A stretch of 64,000 nt of DNA, taken from positions 62,001 to 126,000 of the forward strand of contig JAFOBG010000032.1 of the NCBI GenBank assembly GCA_017381935.1. The letters run 5' to 3'. The first letter of the stretch is position 1. The number at the start of each line of letters is the position of its first letter. The position numbers and the translations under genes are program-made. Origin of the DNA: Alistipes sp. Lineage in GTDB: Bacteria > Bacteroidota > Bacteroidia > Bacteroidales > Rikenellaceae. Below the pieces are notes generated by a model. It worked only from the letters and a program-made list of their open reading frames with translations, ran no database searches and was not told the DNA's origin. This document shows positions 34,398-45,217 of this stretch, in pieces.

Positions 34398-36419
34398 ATG
34401 GTAAGTTTGAATACTTTGAGAACCAAATTTGGCATCCTGCTTTCTGTAGTTATTGCAGGTGCACTTTTGGCTTTTATCTTCTCTCTAAAGACAGAGATGG
34501 GATTTTCGGGCAATGACCCAGAGGTCGGCTCAATTGCAGGTGAGGACATTCACTATTCTGAGTTCCTTGCAGCTTATGATGATGTAAAAGCTCAGATGGG
34601 CGAGGTTTCAACTGACGAGCAGACACAGCAGTTGCTTACAAGCACTTGGCAGACCCTTATTTCAAATCATGTATTTACACCTGGTTTTGAGAAACTTGGT
34701 CTTACAGTAGGAGAGGCAGAGCACAAGGCTATGGTTCGTGGTGAGCGTGCAAGCAATGTATTTATGAGTGCATTTGGCAATCCTCAGACCGGTGAGTATA
34801 GCACTGAGGCTATTACAGCTTTCCTTTCACAGGTAGAGGGTAATCCACAGGCTCAGAGACTTTGGTCTCTTATAAGCAAGCAGGCAGATTTGGACCGTGC
34901 GATGATGAAGTATCAGGCGCTTGTTCAGAAGGGTGCTTATGCAAATGCTCTTGAGATTGAGCGTGGTGTTAAGGCAGCAAACAATACCTATAACGGTCGT
35001 TATGTAATTAGCCGCTATAACACTGTAGCAGACTCTCTTGTAACTGTTTCAGATAGTGAGATTCAGGCTTATTACAAGGCTAATAAGGCTCAGTACAAGC
35101 AGACTCCTTATCGTACAATCTCTTTTGTAGAGTATGAGGTTGTTGCAACTGAGGAGGATAAGGCTGCAGTTGCAGCTGAGGCAAAGGCAGCAGCAGATGA
35201 GTTCGCAGCAGTTGAGGATTTGAAGGGCTTCTCTCGTGAGAATCGTCATGCTTCTATCGCTCAGAACTATATTACTGCAGCTCAGATGTCAGCTGATGAG
35301 TCTGCTGCTCTTACAAAGGGTAAGATGTTTGGTCCGGCTCTTGTGGCAAACGAGTGGATTGCATCACGTGTAGTAGAGGTTCGTAATGTTCCTGAGAAGT
35401 ACACTTTGAGCCATATTGTTCTTAACTATACAGATACAGAGCTTGCAGATAGCCTTGTAACAGTTGCAAAGAAGGGCGACTTCGCAGCTCTTGCAGCTCA
35501 GCACTCTTTGGCAGAGACTGCAGCAGAAGGTGGTAAGATTGGTGAGATTACTTACTCAAGCCTTGCTCCTGAGTTTGCAGATGCATTGAATGGTAAGAAG
35601 AAGGGTGATGTAGTAAAGATTGCAATGGGCAATGTCATTCAGATTATCAAGGTTGAGGCTACATCAGCTATCCAGAAGCACTATAAGGTTGCATCTTTGA
35701 CATACCCAGAGGTTGCATCTCAGCAGACTCAGCGTAATGTACACAATGCTGCAAGCCTCTTCGCTGTAAATGCAAAGAATGATGGTTTCGATGCAACTGT
35801 AACAGCACAGGCTCAGTCATCTCGTACAGCTACTATTGAGAAGGCTGCTCGTAGTGTTCGTGGTATCGATGGCCACTCTCTTGAGGTTGTATTCTGGGCA
35901 AACAAGGCAGAGGTTGGTGATGTTTCAGAGCTTATTAAGCTTGATAACAACCACTATGTAATCGCAACTCTTACTGCTATTAATGACAACGAGTATCGTA
36001 CAGTAAACGAGGTTGCTGCTCAGATTAAGAATACTCTTCTCCGTGAGAAGAAGTTCGAGCAGATTGCAGCTAAGATGTCAGGTGCAACTCTTGAGGAGGT
36101 AGCTACTGCAGCTGGTTCTGATGTTAAGACATTTGAGAATGTTAAGTATGATGCTTACTATATCCCTGGAGTTGGTGTAGAGCCACGTGTTCTTGGTGCT
36201 ATCGCATCTCTTGAGCCAGGTAAGATTTCTGCTCCAATTAAGGGTGCAAGCGGTGTCTATGTTCTTGTAACTGATACTGTAACTCCTGCAGAGGAGGCTC
36301 AGACTGTTGAGGCTGAGAAGGTTAAGGCTCAGGCAACAGCAGAGCAGTCAGCTGGCCGTGCTTTCTACGCAGTTCAGGAGCTTGCAGAGGTTGAGGATAA
36401 TACTGTAGGCTACTTCTAA
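34398..36419 (+). CDS. PpiD/SurA-type peptidylprolyl isomerase
   Basis: 673 aa. A single N-terminal hydrophobic helix (~11-30) anchors it to the inner membrane. A SurA_N/PpiD-like chaperone region follows, then a parvulin domain around 325-430 (YTLSHIVLNYTDTELADSLV, FAALAAQHSLAETAAEGGKIGEI, FADALNGKKKGDVVK). The last ~100 residues are Ala/Glu/Val-rich with a second weak SurA-like segment (GVEPRVLGAIASLEPGKISAPIKGASGVYVL). Periplasmic folding helper for outer-membrane proteins, fitting its neighbours. Its stop codon is directly followed by the palindromic element copy D. Confidence 0.9.
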   Translation: MVSLNTLRTKFGILLSVVIAGALLAFIFSLKTEMGFSGNDPEVGSIAGEDIHYSEFLAAYDDVKAQMGEVSTDEQTQQLLTSTWQTLISNHVFTPGFEKLGLTVGEAEHKAMVRGERASNVFMSAFGNPQTGEYSTEAITAFLSQVEGNPQAQRLWSLISKQADLDRAMMKYQALVQKGAYANALEIERGVKAANNTYNGRYVISRYNTVADSLVTVSDSEIQAYYKANKAQYKQTPYRTISFVEYEVVATEEDKAAVAAEAKAAADEFAAVEDLKGFSRENRHASIAQNYITAAQMSADESAALTKGKMFGPALVANEWIASRVVEVRNVPEKYTLSHIVLNYTDTELADSLVTVAKKGDFAALAAQHSLAETAAEGGKIGEITYSSLAPEFADALNGKKKGDVVKIAMGNVIQIIKVEATSAIQKHYKVASLTYPEVASQQTQRNVHNAASLFAVNAKNDGFDATVTAQAQSSRTATIEKAARSVRGIDGHSLEVVFWANKAEVGDVSELIKLDNNHYVIATLTAINDNEYRTVNEVAAQIKNTLLREKKFEQIAAKMSGATLEEVATAAGSDVKTFENVKYDAYYIPGVGVEPRVLGAIASLEPGKISAPIKGASGVYVLVTDTVTPAEEAQTVEAEKVKAQATAEQSAGRAFYAVQELAEVEDNTVGYF

Positions 36420-36544
36420 TTTTGTTGTCAAAATGTGCCATATATGGCACATCGATTAAATTTCAGTCGCGGCTGTACGTCTTGTACTATCTGCGACTGA
36501 ACTTTTTTACGATGCACCATCTCTAACACATTTTGACAACAAAA
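36420..36544 (+). repeat. Palindromic intergenic element, copy D
   Basis: Starts one base after the PpiD-like stop codon. The ends are perfect 18-bp inverted repeats: TTTTGTTGTCAAAATGTG (36420-36437) and CACATTTTGACAACAAAA (36527-36544). Central stem TTCAGTCGC (36462-36470) / GCGACTGAA (36493-36501) with GTAC at 36475-36478 and 36484-36487. Contains the ACGATGCAC box shared with copy C, and a small TGCCATATATGGCA palindrome near the left end. Confidence 0.85.
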
Positions 36545-36556
36545 GGTAATTATTAT

Positions 36557-36646
36557 AGTGTACTACTTTGCTACATTCCTAAACGCCCGCAATGCGATGT
36601 ATAGTACTATCCATTGCGGGTATTTTTGTTAGTAGTTGTAACTACT
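36557..36646 (+). repeat. Palindromic intergenic element, copy D2 (degenerate)
   Basis: Central stem CCCGCAATG (36586-36594) / CATTGCGGG (36612-36620), 9 bp perfect, loop with TGTATAGTACTATC. It is preceded by CATTCCTAAACG (like TTCCGCTAACG in copy E) and followed by TTGTAACTAC, also in copy E. Shorter and more decayed than copy D. Together with D it fills the gap to the terminator before the CoA-transferase. Confidence 0.6.
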
Positions 36647-36687
36647 TTCTTAAAATCAATTTTTTGCCATCACTATATTAAAGCAAC

Positions 36688-36713
36688 AAAGACCTCCCGA
36701 TTGGAAGGTCTTT
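36688..36713. terminator. Hairpin between the PpiD-like gene and the CoA-transferase
   Basis: AAAGACCT (36688-36695) / AGGTCTTT (36706-36713), 8-bp stem, at the convergent 3' ends. T-runs are weak on both strands. Confidence 0.6.
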
Positions 36714-36733
36714 GTGATTATATGAGGAAATGC

Positions 36734-38044
36734 TTATTTCTTCATATAGCTTTTAATATAGTGGTGGTGAGAACCATAGCGGTTGAATGCAGCCTCATCA
36801 AGTGCCTCCTGAGCAGAAGGGTGAGCAACAGAGATGATAAGGCGAGCACGCTCCTGAAGGCTCTTGCCATAGAGGTCAACAGCACCGTTCTCAGTTACGA
36901 ACCAGTGGATGTGGTTACGAGTCGTAACTACACCTGCACCCTCTGTAAGAACGTCTGAAATCTTAGAAACGCCCTTGTTTGTGATAGAAGGCATAGCGAT
37001 AATAGCTTTACCACCCTTTGAAAGAGATGCACCATAGATGAAGTCAATTTGACCACCTACGCCAGAGTAGAACTTGCGACCAAGAGAGTCTGCACATACC
37101 TGACCTGTGAGGTCAACCTGAAGAGCTGAGTTGATAGCAGTTACCTTGTCGTTCTTAGAGATGATATATGGATCATTAGTATAACCTACGTCCATCATCA
37201 GTACGCCTGGGTTGTCATCGATGAAGTCATAAACCTTCTGAGAACCCATAAGGAAAGTAGATACCATCTTACCCTTGTCAATATTCTTAGCAGCACCATT
37301 GATTACGCCCTTCTCTACAAGAGGGAGTACACCGTCTGCAAACATTTCGGTATGAACACCGAGGTTCTTATGGTTTCCGAGCTGAGCAAGTACAGCGTTA
37401 GGGATAGCACCGATACCCATCTGAAGTGTTGCACCATCCTCGATAAGACCTGCACAGAGGTTACCAATTTTAGTCTCTACCTCGTTAGGCTCTGCGAAGT
37501 GAGCCTCCTCAAGTGGCTGGTCGTCCTGTACGAAGTACTCAATCTGCGAGCAGTGAATCATTGCATCACCAAATGCACGTGGAACATACTTGTTCACAAC
37601 AGCAATAACATGCTCTGCACACTCAACAGCTGCAAGGGTAGCATCTACAGATGTACCAAGAGATACATATCCGTGCTTGTCAGGAGTTGAAACCTGAATC
37701 ATAGCTACATTACAAGGTACTGCACCAGAACGGTATAGCTTCTGAGTCTCGCTAAGGAAGATTGGAATATAGTCAGCATAACCACTCTGAGTTACCTTAC
37801 GAACATTGCCGCCTACAAAGAAAGAGTCGAGCTGGAATACACCCTCAAACTCAGGATCTGCATAAGGAGCAGGACCCTCTGTGTGAAGGTGGTGGATATG
37901 TACATCCTTAAGCTCTCCTGCACGACCACGCTCGCACATAGCTTTAATAAGGCACTGAGGTGCCGATGCAACTGAACTAAGGTGAATGTGATCACCAGAC
38001 TTGATTACTTTTACAGCCTCTTCTGCTGTTACAAATTTAATCAT
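36734..38044 (-). CDS. Acetyl-CoA hydrolase/transferase family (CoA-transferase)
   Basis: 436 aa, matching the acetyl-CoA hydrolase/4-hydroxybutyrate CoA-transferase family. The two-domain fold shows FVTAEEAVKVIKSGDHIHLSSVASAPQ at the start and the nucleophile Glu in GVHTEMFADGV (~238-240). The C-terminal domain has GIGAIPNAVL, FYSGVGGQIDFIYGA and GAGVVTTRNHIHWFVTENGAVDLYG. It moves CoA between acetyl-CoA and another acid, as in butyrate or acetate fermentation. Cytoplasmic. The gap to infB is 73 bases. Confidence 0.9.
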   Translation of the reverse strand: MIKFVTAEEAVKVIKSGDHIHLSSVASAPQCLIKAMCERGRAGELKDVHIHHLHTEGPAPYADPEFEGVFQLDSFFVGGNVRKVTQSGYADYIPIFLSETQKLYRSGAVPCNVAMIQVSTPDKHGYVSLGTSVDATLAAVECAEHVIAVVNKYVPRAFGDAMIHCSQIEYFVQDDQPLEEAHFAEPNEVETKIGNLCAGLIEDGATLQMGIGAIPNAVLAQLGNHKNLGVHTEMFADGVLPLVEKGVINGAAKNIDKGKMVSTFLMGSQKVYDFIDDNPGVLMMDVGYTNDPYIISKNDKVTAINSALQVDLTGQVCADSLGRKFYSGVGGQIDFIYGASLSKGGKAIIAMPSITNKGVSKISDVLTEGAGVVTTRNHIHWFVTENGAVDLYGKSLQERARLIISVAHPSAQEALDEAAFNRYGSHHHYIKSYMKK

Positions 38045-38117
38045 CGCTTTTTAATTTTAAGGTTTCTATTCTATTATAGTGATTTAAGAATTAACATCTG
38101 TCTGGGTAGAGGTTGCG

Positions 38118-40796
38118 CTACTTGCGCTTAACCTCTACTTGCTCGTAACCCTCGATAATATCGCCAATCTTAATGTCGTTGTAAGACTCGATATTAAGTC
38201 CGCAATCGTGGCCTGTAAGTACCTCTTTTACATCATCCTTGAATCGCTTGAGAGAACCCAGACGACCTGTATGGATAACAATACCATCACGGATTACACG
38301 AATAGGGGTGTTACGCTGAATCTTACCCTCTCGTACAATACCTCCGGCAATAGTACCTACCTTTGATATCTTGAAGGTCTCAAGTACTTCAACAGAGCAG
38401 ACAATCTCCTCCTTCATGACAGGCTCAAGCATACCCTCGATAGCGTCTTTAATCTCGTTGATGGCGTCGTAGATGATAGAGTAGAGACGGATTTCAATCT
38501 CTTCTTTCTCAGCAAGACGACGAGCTGCCGCTGATGGACGAACCTGGAAACCGACAATAATTGCATTTGATGCTGTTGCAAGCAATACGTCGCTCTCTGA
38601 AATCTGTCCTACAGCTGAGTGGATTACATTTACCTGAACAGTCTCCTTAGAGAGCTTAATCAGAGAGCCTGACATAGCCTCTACAGAGCCGTCCACATCA
38701 CCCTTAACGATAATATTGAGTTCCTTGAATGAGCCGATAGCAATACGGCGACCAATCTCGTCGAGAGTTACATGCTTCTGAGTCATCAGACCCTGCATAC
38801 GCTGTAACTGTTCACGCTTATTGGCTACCTCACGAGCTGAACGGTCATCCTCCATAACGTTGAAAGAGTCTCCTGCCTGTGGTGCACCATTAAGACCGAG
38901 CAACTGTACAGGTGTTGCAGGTCCTGCCTCGGTAACCTTCTTACCGTTCTCGTCAAACATAGCTTTCACACGACCGGTATATGTGCCAGAGAGAACTACA
39001 TCGCCAATACGCAGAGTACCATCCTGAACAAGAACTGTAGCTACATAACCACGGCCCTTGTCGAGAGTTGATTCGATAACTGCACCCTTGGCACGTTTGT
39101 TAGGGTTAGCCTTCAAATCGAGAAGCTCAGCCTCAAGAAGTACCTTCTCAAGGAGTTTGTCAAGGTTTAGTCCCTGCTTAGCTGAAACATCCTGACTCTG
39201 GTACTTGCCACCCCAATCCTCAACGAGGTAGTTCATATTTGCCAACTGCTCTTTGATACGCTCAACATTCGCAGCAGGCTTATCAATCTTGTTGATAGCA
39301 AATACCATAGGTACGCCGGCTGCTTGTGCGTGGTTGATAGCCTCGATAGTCTGTGGCATCACGCTGTCGTCAGCCGCAACGATGATAATTGCTACGTCGG
39401 TAATCTTAGCACCACGTGCACGCATCGCTGTAAAGGCCTCGTGTCCAGGGGTATCGAGGAAGGTAATCTTCTGGCCATTCAACTCTACTGAGTATGCACC
39501 AATATGCTGAGTAATACCGCCAGCCTCACCGGCAATAACGTTAGTCTTACGAATATTGTCCAAAAGTGATGTCTTACCGTGGTCAACGTGTCCCATTACT
39601 GTTACAATTGGCGGACGTGGGAGCAAGTCCTCAGCTTCGTCAACCTCATCGTCGCCAATAGCCTCCTGAATCTCTACGGATACAAACTCTGTTGTAAAAC
39701 CAAACTCCTCTGCCACTACAACAAGAGCTTCTGCATCAAGTCGTTGGTTAATAGATACCATAAGGCCGAGGTTCATACATGCTGAAATAACCTCCATTGG
39801 AGATACATTCATCATTGTCGCCAACTCACTTACTGTTACAAACTCTGTAACCTTAAGTACTTTGCGCTCCATCTCCTCGCGCTCTACAGCCTCGTTCATT
39901 CTTTCACGAACCTCATCACGCTTCTCCTTACGATACTTTGCACCCTTATTCTTAGCACCCTTAGCAGTAAGACGAGCCAAAGTGTCCTTTACCTGCTTTG
40001 AAACCTCCTCGTCAGATACCTCCGGACGAATTATAGGTTTTGGTTGTGGCTTGTTGTGCTTATTCTTCTTACCACCACCCTGTGGTTGCTGTGGTTGGTT
40101 GTTGTTATTGTTACCCTTGTGCTCGCCCTTGTTCTTCTTGTTATTCTGAGCAGGAGCAGCCTGACGGGTAATATCAATCTTCTCCTTGTCTATTCTCTTA
40201 CGACGATGCTTTCCACCAGGGACCATGCCTGAAACATCAATCTTACCCAAAATCTGAGGACCTGAGAGCGTAGGAGCCTCTGTTGGCTTAAATTGAGCAG
40301 ACTCTCTATCCTCCTCCTTAATAGGCTGTGGTTGCTGCTTAGGTGCTGCAGGTTTTATCTCTTGCTTAGGCTGCTCTACCTTTGGCTGATGCTTTTGCTC
40401 AACCTTTGGTTGTGGAGCAGGTGCTGGTTTAGGCTCCTGTTTAGGCTTAATGATATTGCCTTTCTTGTCAAGTTCAACTTTGCCTAAGATACGAGGTTGC
40501 TGAGCAATCTCCTCCTTAACCTCGATGTTGCGCTTAGGCTGAGGCTTAGGCTCCTCAATAGATATGGTAGCCTGCTTTGTAGATATTTTTTCACGAATGC
40601 TATCTCGAGCAGAGGTTGCAGAACGGTTTGCACCGAACTCCTTCTCTACAAGAGCATAGACTTCGCTATTTATCTGTGTGTTGGGTGATGCATCAACAGC
40701 TACACCCTTCTTGTGCAAAAAGTCAGTCAGTGTACTAAGTCCCACTTTAAACTCCTTTGCAACTTGAATGAGTCGTAATTTTTTGTCGTTCTCCAT
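38118..40796 (-). CDS. infB: Translation initiation factor IF-2
   Basis: 892 aa. Delivers initiator tRNA to the 30S subunit. The N-terminal ~270 residues are a Lys/Gln/Pro-rich low-complexity linker with an IF2_N motif at the start ([31 protein letters not shown]) and again at ~315-365. The G domain shows [11 protein letters not shown] (G1), DTPGHEAF (G3) and NKIDKP (G4), followed by domains II-IV including [24 protein letters not shown]. Runs of Asn and Gln at ~230-250 are typical of Bacteroidota. Last gene of the rimP-nusA-infB operon. Confidence 0.97.
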   Translation of the reverse strand: MENDKKLRLIQVAKEFKVGLSTLTDFLHKKGVAVDASPNTQINSEVYALVEKEFGANRSATSARDSIREKISTKQATISIEEPKPQPKRNIEVKEEIAQQPRILGKVELDKKGNIIKPKQEPKPAPAPQPKVEQKHQPKVEQPKQEIKPAAPKQQPQPIKEEDRESAQFKPTEAPTLSGPQILGKIDVSGMVPGGKHRRKRIDKEKIDITRQAAPAQNNKKNKGEHKGNNNNNQPQQPQGGGKKNKHNKPQPKPIIRPEVSDEEVSKQVKDTLARLTAKGAKNKGAKYRKEKRDEVRERMNEAVEREEMERKVLKVTEFVTVSELATMMNVSPMEVISACMNLGLMVSINQRLDAEALVVVAEEFGFTTEFVSVEIQEAIGDDEVDEAEDLLPRPPIVTVMGHVDHGKTSLLDNIRKTNVIAGEAGGITQHIGAYSVELNGQKITFLDTPGHEAFTAMRARGAKITDVAIIIVAADDSVMPQTIEAINHAQAAGVPMVFAINKIDKPAANVERIKEQLANMNYLVEDWGGKYQSQDVSAKQGLNLDKLLEKVLLEAELLDLKANPNKRAKGAVIESTLDKGRGYVATVLVQDGTLRIGDVVLSGTYTGRVKAMFDENGKKVTEAGPATPVQLLGLNGAPQAGDSFNVMEDDRSAREVANKREQLQRMQGLMTQKHVTLDEIGRRIAIGSFKELNIIVKGDVDGSVEAMSGSLIKLSKETVQVNVIHSAVGQISESDVLLATASNAIIVGFQVRPSAAARRLAEKEEIEIRLYSIIYDAINEIKDAIEGMLEPVMKEEIVCSVEVLETFKISKVGTIAGGIVREGKIQRNTPIRVIRDGIVIHTGRLGSLKRFKDDVKEVLTGHDCGLNIESYNDIKIGDIIEGYEQVEVKRK

Positions 40797-40886
40797 ATAT
40801 TATTTCTCCTTTTTTCGTTTAACAATGTGTGTAGAGTTATTACTCTATGTGTTACGAAAATCTCGTAACCGGATTTGGGGAACGGA

Positions 40887-42128
40887 TTACTCCTCTGTCT
40901 GCTCAATCTCATTCTGGAGGATGGCAATAATCTCTTCTGCCTGCTCAACCTCCAAATCGGCACGCTCGGCAATCTCCTCAGCGCTGAGCGCAAGGACTGA
41001 TTTAGCTCGGTCCAAACCTACTGCAGAGAGAGCCTCAATCTGCCAAGACTCAATAACGTCAGCAAACTCAGAGAGAGGAATATCACCACCTTCGATGTTG
41101 CGATATACATCAATATTGTAACCTGTCAACATCTTTGAAAGACGGATATTCAAACCACCCTTACCAATAGCAAGTGATACCTGATCAGGGTCGAGATATA
41201 CGGATGCTGTCTGACGCTCCTCGTCGATAATAATCTCAGTAGCCTTAGCAGGGTTAAGAGCACGCTGAATGAGTAGCTTAGTGTTAGATGTATAGCTGAT
41301 TACATCAATGTTCTCGTTGTGTAGCTCCTTTACGATGGTGTATATACGAGAACCCTTCATACCTACACATGAACCTACAGGATCAATGCGATCATCATAA
41401 GATTCAACGGCAACCTTAGCTCTCTCGCCAGGGATGCGGGCAATCTTCTTGATAGTAATAAGCCCGTCGTAAATCTCAGGAACCTCAGCCTCAAAGAGAC
41501 GCTCAAGGAATTGGTTTGCTGTACGAGAAAGGATAATCTTAGGCTGATTGTTGTTCATCTCAACACTCTTAACGATAGCCTTGAGGGTGTCGCCCTTGTG
41601 GTAGAATTCGCCAGGAATTTGCTCAGCACGAGGCAGGATAAGTTCGTTCTCTTCGTCGTCAAGGATAAGAACTTCCTTCTTCCATACCTGATAAATCTCA
41701 CCTGTGATAATCTCACCTACACGGTCGCGATACTTCTCATAGAGAGTAGCCTTCTCTAAATCGAGAATTCTTGATGCCAAGTTCTGACGAAGAGAGAGAA
41801 CAGCACGACGACCAAAAGACTCAAAGGTGATAGAATCAGTGTACTCGTCGCCTACCTCATAAGATGGGTCAATTGCCTGAATCTGAGATAGTGAAATTTC
41901 ACGTACGTCATCCTCAAGTTCGTCGTCGGCAACAACAGTACGGTTGCGCCAAATCTCAAGGTCGCCCTTGTCGGCATTGATAATCACATCGAAATTCTCA
42001 TCTGTGCCGTACTGCTTCTGTAGTGCATGGCGGAAAACATCCTCCAGTACGCCAATCATTGTCGCCTTGTCGATGTTCTTCAGCTCTTTGAACTCTGCAA
42101 AGTTGCTGATAAGATTCAAATTGTTCAT
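40887..42128 (-). CDS. nusA: Transcription termination/antitermination factor NusA
   Basis: 413 aa, shorter than the 495 aa E. coli protein because the C-terminal acidic repeats (AR1/AR2) are missing, except for a remnant ending in Glu/Gln. Order: N-terminal polymerase-binding domain, S1 domain (GEIITGEIYQVWKKEVLILDDEE...ILPRAEQIPGE), then two KH domains (DPVGSCVGMKGSRI and LAIGKGGLNIRLSKMLTGYNIDV). It affects pausing and termination. Lies between rimP and infB. Confidence 0.96.
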   Translation of the reverse strand: MNNLNLISNFAEFKELKNIDKATMIGVLEDVFRHALQKQYGTDENFDVIINADKGDLEIWRNRTVVADDELEDDVREISLSQIQAIDPSYEVGDEYTDSITFESFGRRAVLSLRQNLASRILDLEKATLYEKYRDRVGEIITGEIYQVWKKEVLILDDEENELILPRAEQIPGEFYHKGDTLKAIVKSVEMNNNQPKIILSRTANQFLERLFEAEVPEIYDGLITIKKIARIPGERAKVAVESYDDRIDPVGSCVGMKGSRIYTIVKELHNENIDVISYTSNTKLLIQRALNPAKATEIIIDEERQTASVYLDPDQVSLAIGKGGLNIRLSKMLTGYNIDVYRNIEGGDIPLSEFADVIESWQIEALSAVGLDRAKSVLALSAEEIAERADLEVEQAEEIIAILQNEIEQTEE

Positions 42129-42146
42129 TGCTTCTTTGTTTTTATA

Positions 42147-42611
42147 TTATTTGTAATCTAAATATTCTTTTGCACTCTTAATATCATCAAAAGCAAGTGT
42201 TCTTACTGTGTGCTGAAGCTCTTTACGCTTCTTGCCCTCTACTGCCACCTTCTCGTCATAAGAGATTGTAATGCCCTGCTCGGATGCCTGATCTAAAGTT
42301 GCTAAAATTTTAACACCATCCTTAAGGAGTACCTCAATAGGGGAACCTACAATCTTCTGATATTGACGTAGCAACTTTAGTGGCTCGCCAATACCGGCCG
42401 ATGAGACTGTAAGTGAAAAATCCTCAACATCTCTGTCGAAAACTGCATCTACGGCACGTGAAATGGCAACGCAGGTGTCAATTGAAACTCTGCTATCTGC
42501 ATCCAAAATAAGTGATATTTCGTTTGAAGGTGTACATGTACACTCTACTACAAAAACATCGCTTCCCTCCAAGTGTGTCTCGACTATCTCTATTAACTTG
42601 CTGATATCCAT
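42147..42611 (-). CDS. rimP: Ribosome maturation factor RimP
   Basis: 154 aa, the usual size. The N-terminal domain has DVFVVECTCTPSNEISLILDADSRVSIDTCVAISRAVD and DFSLTVSSAGIGEPL, in which LTVSSPG is the family signature (here LTVSSAG). The C-terminal SH3-like barrel follows. Needed for 30S assembly. First gene of rimP-nusA-infB, with an unusual leader carrying two competing hairpins. Confidence 0.92.
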   Translation of the reverse strand: MDISKLIEIVETHLEGSDVFVVECTCTPSNEISLILDADSRVSIDTCVAISRAVDAVFDRDVEDFSLTVSSAGIGEPLKLLRQYQKIVGSPIEVLLKDGVKILATLDQASEQGITISYDEKVAVEGKKRKELQHTVRTLAFDDIKSAKEYLDYK

Positions 42612-42633
42612 TGCTTTATATATTTATTCGTTT

Positions 42634-42672
42634 CCCCTTATGCACAAAATAAGGGGACCGTCTCGTCCCCTT
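42634..42672 (-). promoter_or_regulatory. Leader with two mutually exclusive hairpins before rimP
   Basis: On the minus-strand RNA, AAGGGGAC (42672-42665) can pair with GTCCCCTT (42658-42651), 8 bp followed by ATTTT. CCCCTTAT (42656-42649) can instead pair with ATAAGGGG (42641-42634), 8 bp. The middle segment belongs to both, so only one hairpin can form. It sits ~10 bases after the predicted start site and ~22 bases before the ATG. Confidence 0.65.
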
Positions 42673-42688
42673 TCCTTTATTCACACTG

Positions 42689-42720
42689 CAAATATAGCAC
42701 AAATAGTTGTTATCTGCAAA
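42689..42720 (-). promoter_or_regulatory. Promoter of rimP-nusA-infB
   Basis: Minus strand: TTTG (42720-42717), a 20-base spacer, TATATTTG (42696-42689). A good match to the Bacteroidota consensus. Element copy E begins 21 bases upstream of the -33 box. Confidence 0.75.
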
Positions 42721-42740
42721 TATTTCTAAAAGAAATATTG

Positions 42741-42869
42741 ATATTTTGTCGTGATTGTAGTGCATTTACTTCCGCTAACGCAATGTGTCAGCAATGGGCT
42801 GTACAGAGGTACTGCCCATTGTCTCCAATCGCATTGAGCGTTGTAACTACACAACTAATTTTTGACAGG
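42741..42869 (+). repeat. Palindromic intergenic element, copy E
   Basis: Starts ATATTTTGTCGTGA as copy A. Central stem CAATGGGC (42792-42799) / GCCCATTG (42814-42821), 8 bp perfect, with GTAC on both arms of the loop. A second stem is CGCT / AGCG, and the box GAGCGTTGTA follows at about 42836-42845. A TGTAGT/ACTACA outer stem is also present. It is oriented along the + strand although both neighbours (rimP and groEL) read on the minus strand. Confidence 0.78.
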
Positions 42870-42962
42870 TTTATTCTTATTAATGAAATTAAGAAGTTTA
42901 AGGAGATTAGGGCGTTTAAGAAGATCTCTTTCCTCTTTGCTCTCTAATGGTCAGTGGCCAAT

Positions 42963-42998
42963 GGCAAAAAAAAGTGGCAGTATTGAACTGCCACTTTT

Positions 42999-43000
<2 letters not shown>
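42963..43000 (-). terminator. Rho-independent terminator of groES-groEL
   Basis: AAAAAAGTGGCAG (42968-42980) / CTGCCACTTTTTT (42988-43000), 13-bp stem overlapping the groEL stop, with a T-run in the minus-strand RNA. Confidence 0.88.
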
Positions 43001-44633
<1,633 letters not shown>

Positions 44634-44649
44634 TTATCTCTTTAATTTT

Positions 44650-44775
44650 GGTTTCGATTTTATGTGGTTTTTACTGCCGCTACCTTGTTCTCGTCAATGG
44701 AAAATACACCTTAGTATGTCCCATCGCCTCGACATTCGGCGAGCGTTGTAAAATTCAACCTAAAATCAAAACGGG
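44650..44775 (+). repeat. Palindromic intergenic element, copy F (between groES and groEL)
   Basis: Carries TGCCGCT (44674-44680), then a decayed central stem ATGG...CCAT (about 44697-44724) with ATAC/GTAT in place of the usual GTAC pair, then GGCGAGCGTTGTA (~44738-44750). Flanked by GGTTTCGATTTTA on the left and CAACCTAAAATCAAAA on the right, which are roughly inverted. It lies in the transcribed gap of the groESL operon, antisense to it. Confidence 0.6.
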
Positions 44776-44804
44776 TTTGTCTATTTCCCTATTGCTTAAT
44801 CCTC

Positions 44805-45074
44805 TTATTCAACAACTGCCAGAATCTCTGACTGCTTCATGATGATATAGGTTGTACCCTCATGGTTTATCTCTGTACCTGAATATTTGCCATACAGAAC
44901 CTGGTCGCCCACCTTAACCTCCATTGTAACGTCTTTTGTTCCTGGACCTGCTGCGATAATCTTGCCTGCAAGTGGTTTTTCTTTTGCTGTATCCGGAATA
45001 ATAAGACCTCCGGCTGTTATCTCCTCTGCTGGATTTGGCAGAATGAGAACTCTGTCTGATAATGGTTTAATCAT
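44805..45074 (-). CDS. groS: Co-chaperonin GroES
   Basis: 89 aa. MIKPLSDRVLILPNPAEE, the mobile loop TAGGLIIPDTAKEKPLAGKI (~22-41) and the C-terminal VLYGKYSGTEINHEGTTYIIMKQSEILAVVE fit the family. It caps GroEL. The leader is about 100 bases and carries inverted repeats. Confidence 0.97.
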   Translation of the reverse strand: MIKPLSDRVLILPNPAEEITAGGLIIPDTAKEKPLAGKIIAAGPGTKDVTMEVKVGDQVLYGKYSGTEINHEGTTYIIMKQSEILAVVE

Positions 45075-45131
45075 AATTCTCTATTTTTTTGGTTAAATTT
45101 TCTGTTTTGCATCTTTGTCGTTCAATAGCTG

Positions 45132-45174
45132 TGCCAAAGATCTTTTTGTGTCAACTTTGGCAGAATGGTTGACA
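45132..45174. promoter_or_regulatory. Overlapping inverted repeats between groES and the lyase gene
   Basis: TGCCAAAG (45132-45139) / CTTTGGCA (45155-45162) and TGTCAAC (45149-45155) / GTTGACA (45168-45174), both perfect and interleaved. The second covers the -33 TTG of the lyase promoter. They lie in the groES leader. Not the CIRCE element (TTAGCACTC-N9-GAGTGCTAA). Possible operator for a shared repressor, or RNA structure. Confidence 0.5.
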
Positions 45175-45199
45175 AATTGGCACAAATTTACTACTTTTG
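45169..45199 (+). promoter_or_regulatory. Promoter of the heparinase-like gene
   Basis: TTG (45169-45171), a 20-base spacer, TACTTTTG (45192-45199), 18 bases before the ATG. Confidence 0.65.
45183..45190 (-). promoter_or_regulatory. Promoter -7 box of groES-groEL
   Basis: Minus-strand TAAATTTG at 45190-45183, about 100 bases before the groES ATG. It lies next to the divergent lyase promoter. Confidence 0.5.
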
Positions 45200-45217
45200 T
45201 TGTAAAAGTATGACATA

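Noticed and set aside
38106-38138. Hairpin GTAGAGGTT/AACCTCTAC at the end of infB as a terminator
   Set aside because: It is mostly coding sequence of the conserved C-terminus of IF-2 and no T-run follows.
45075-45217. CIRCE element before groES
   Set aside because: TTAGCACTC-N9-GAGTGCTAA or a close match is absent; other inverted repeats are present instead.
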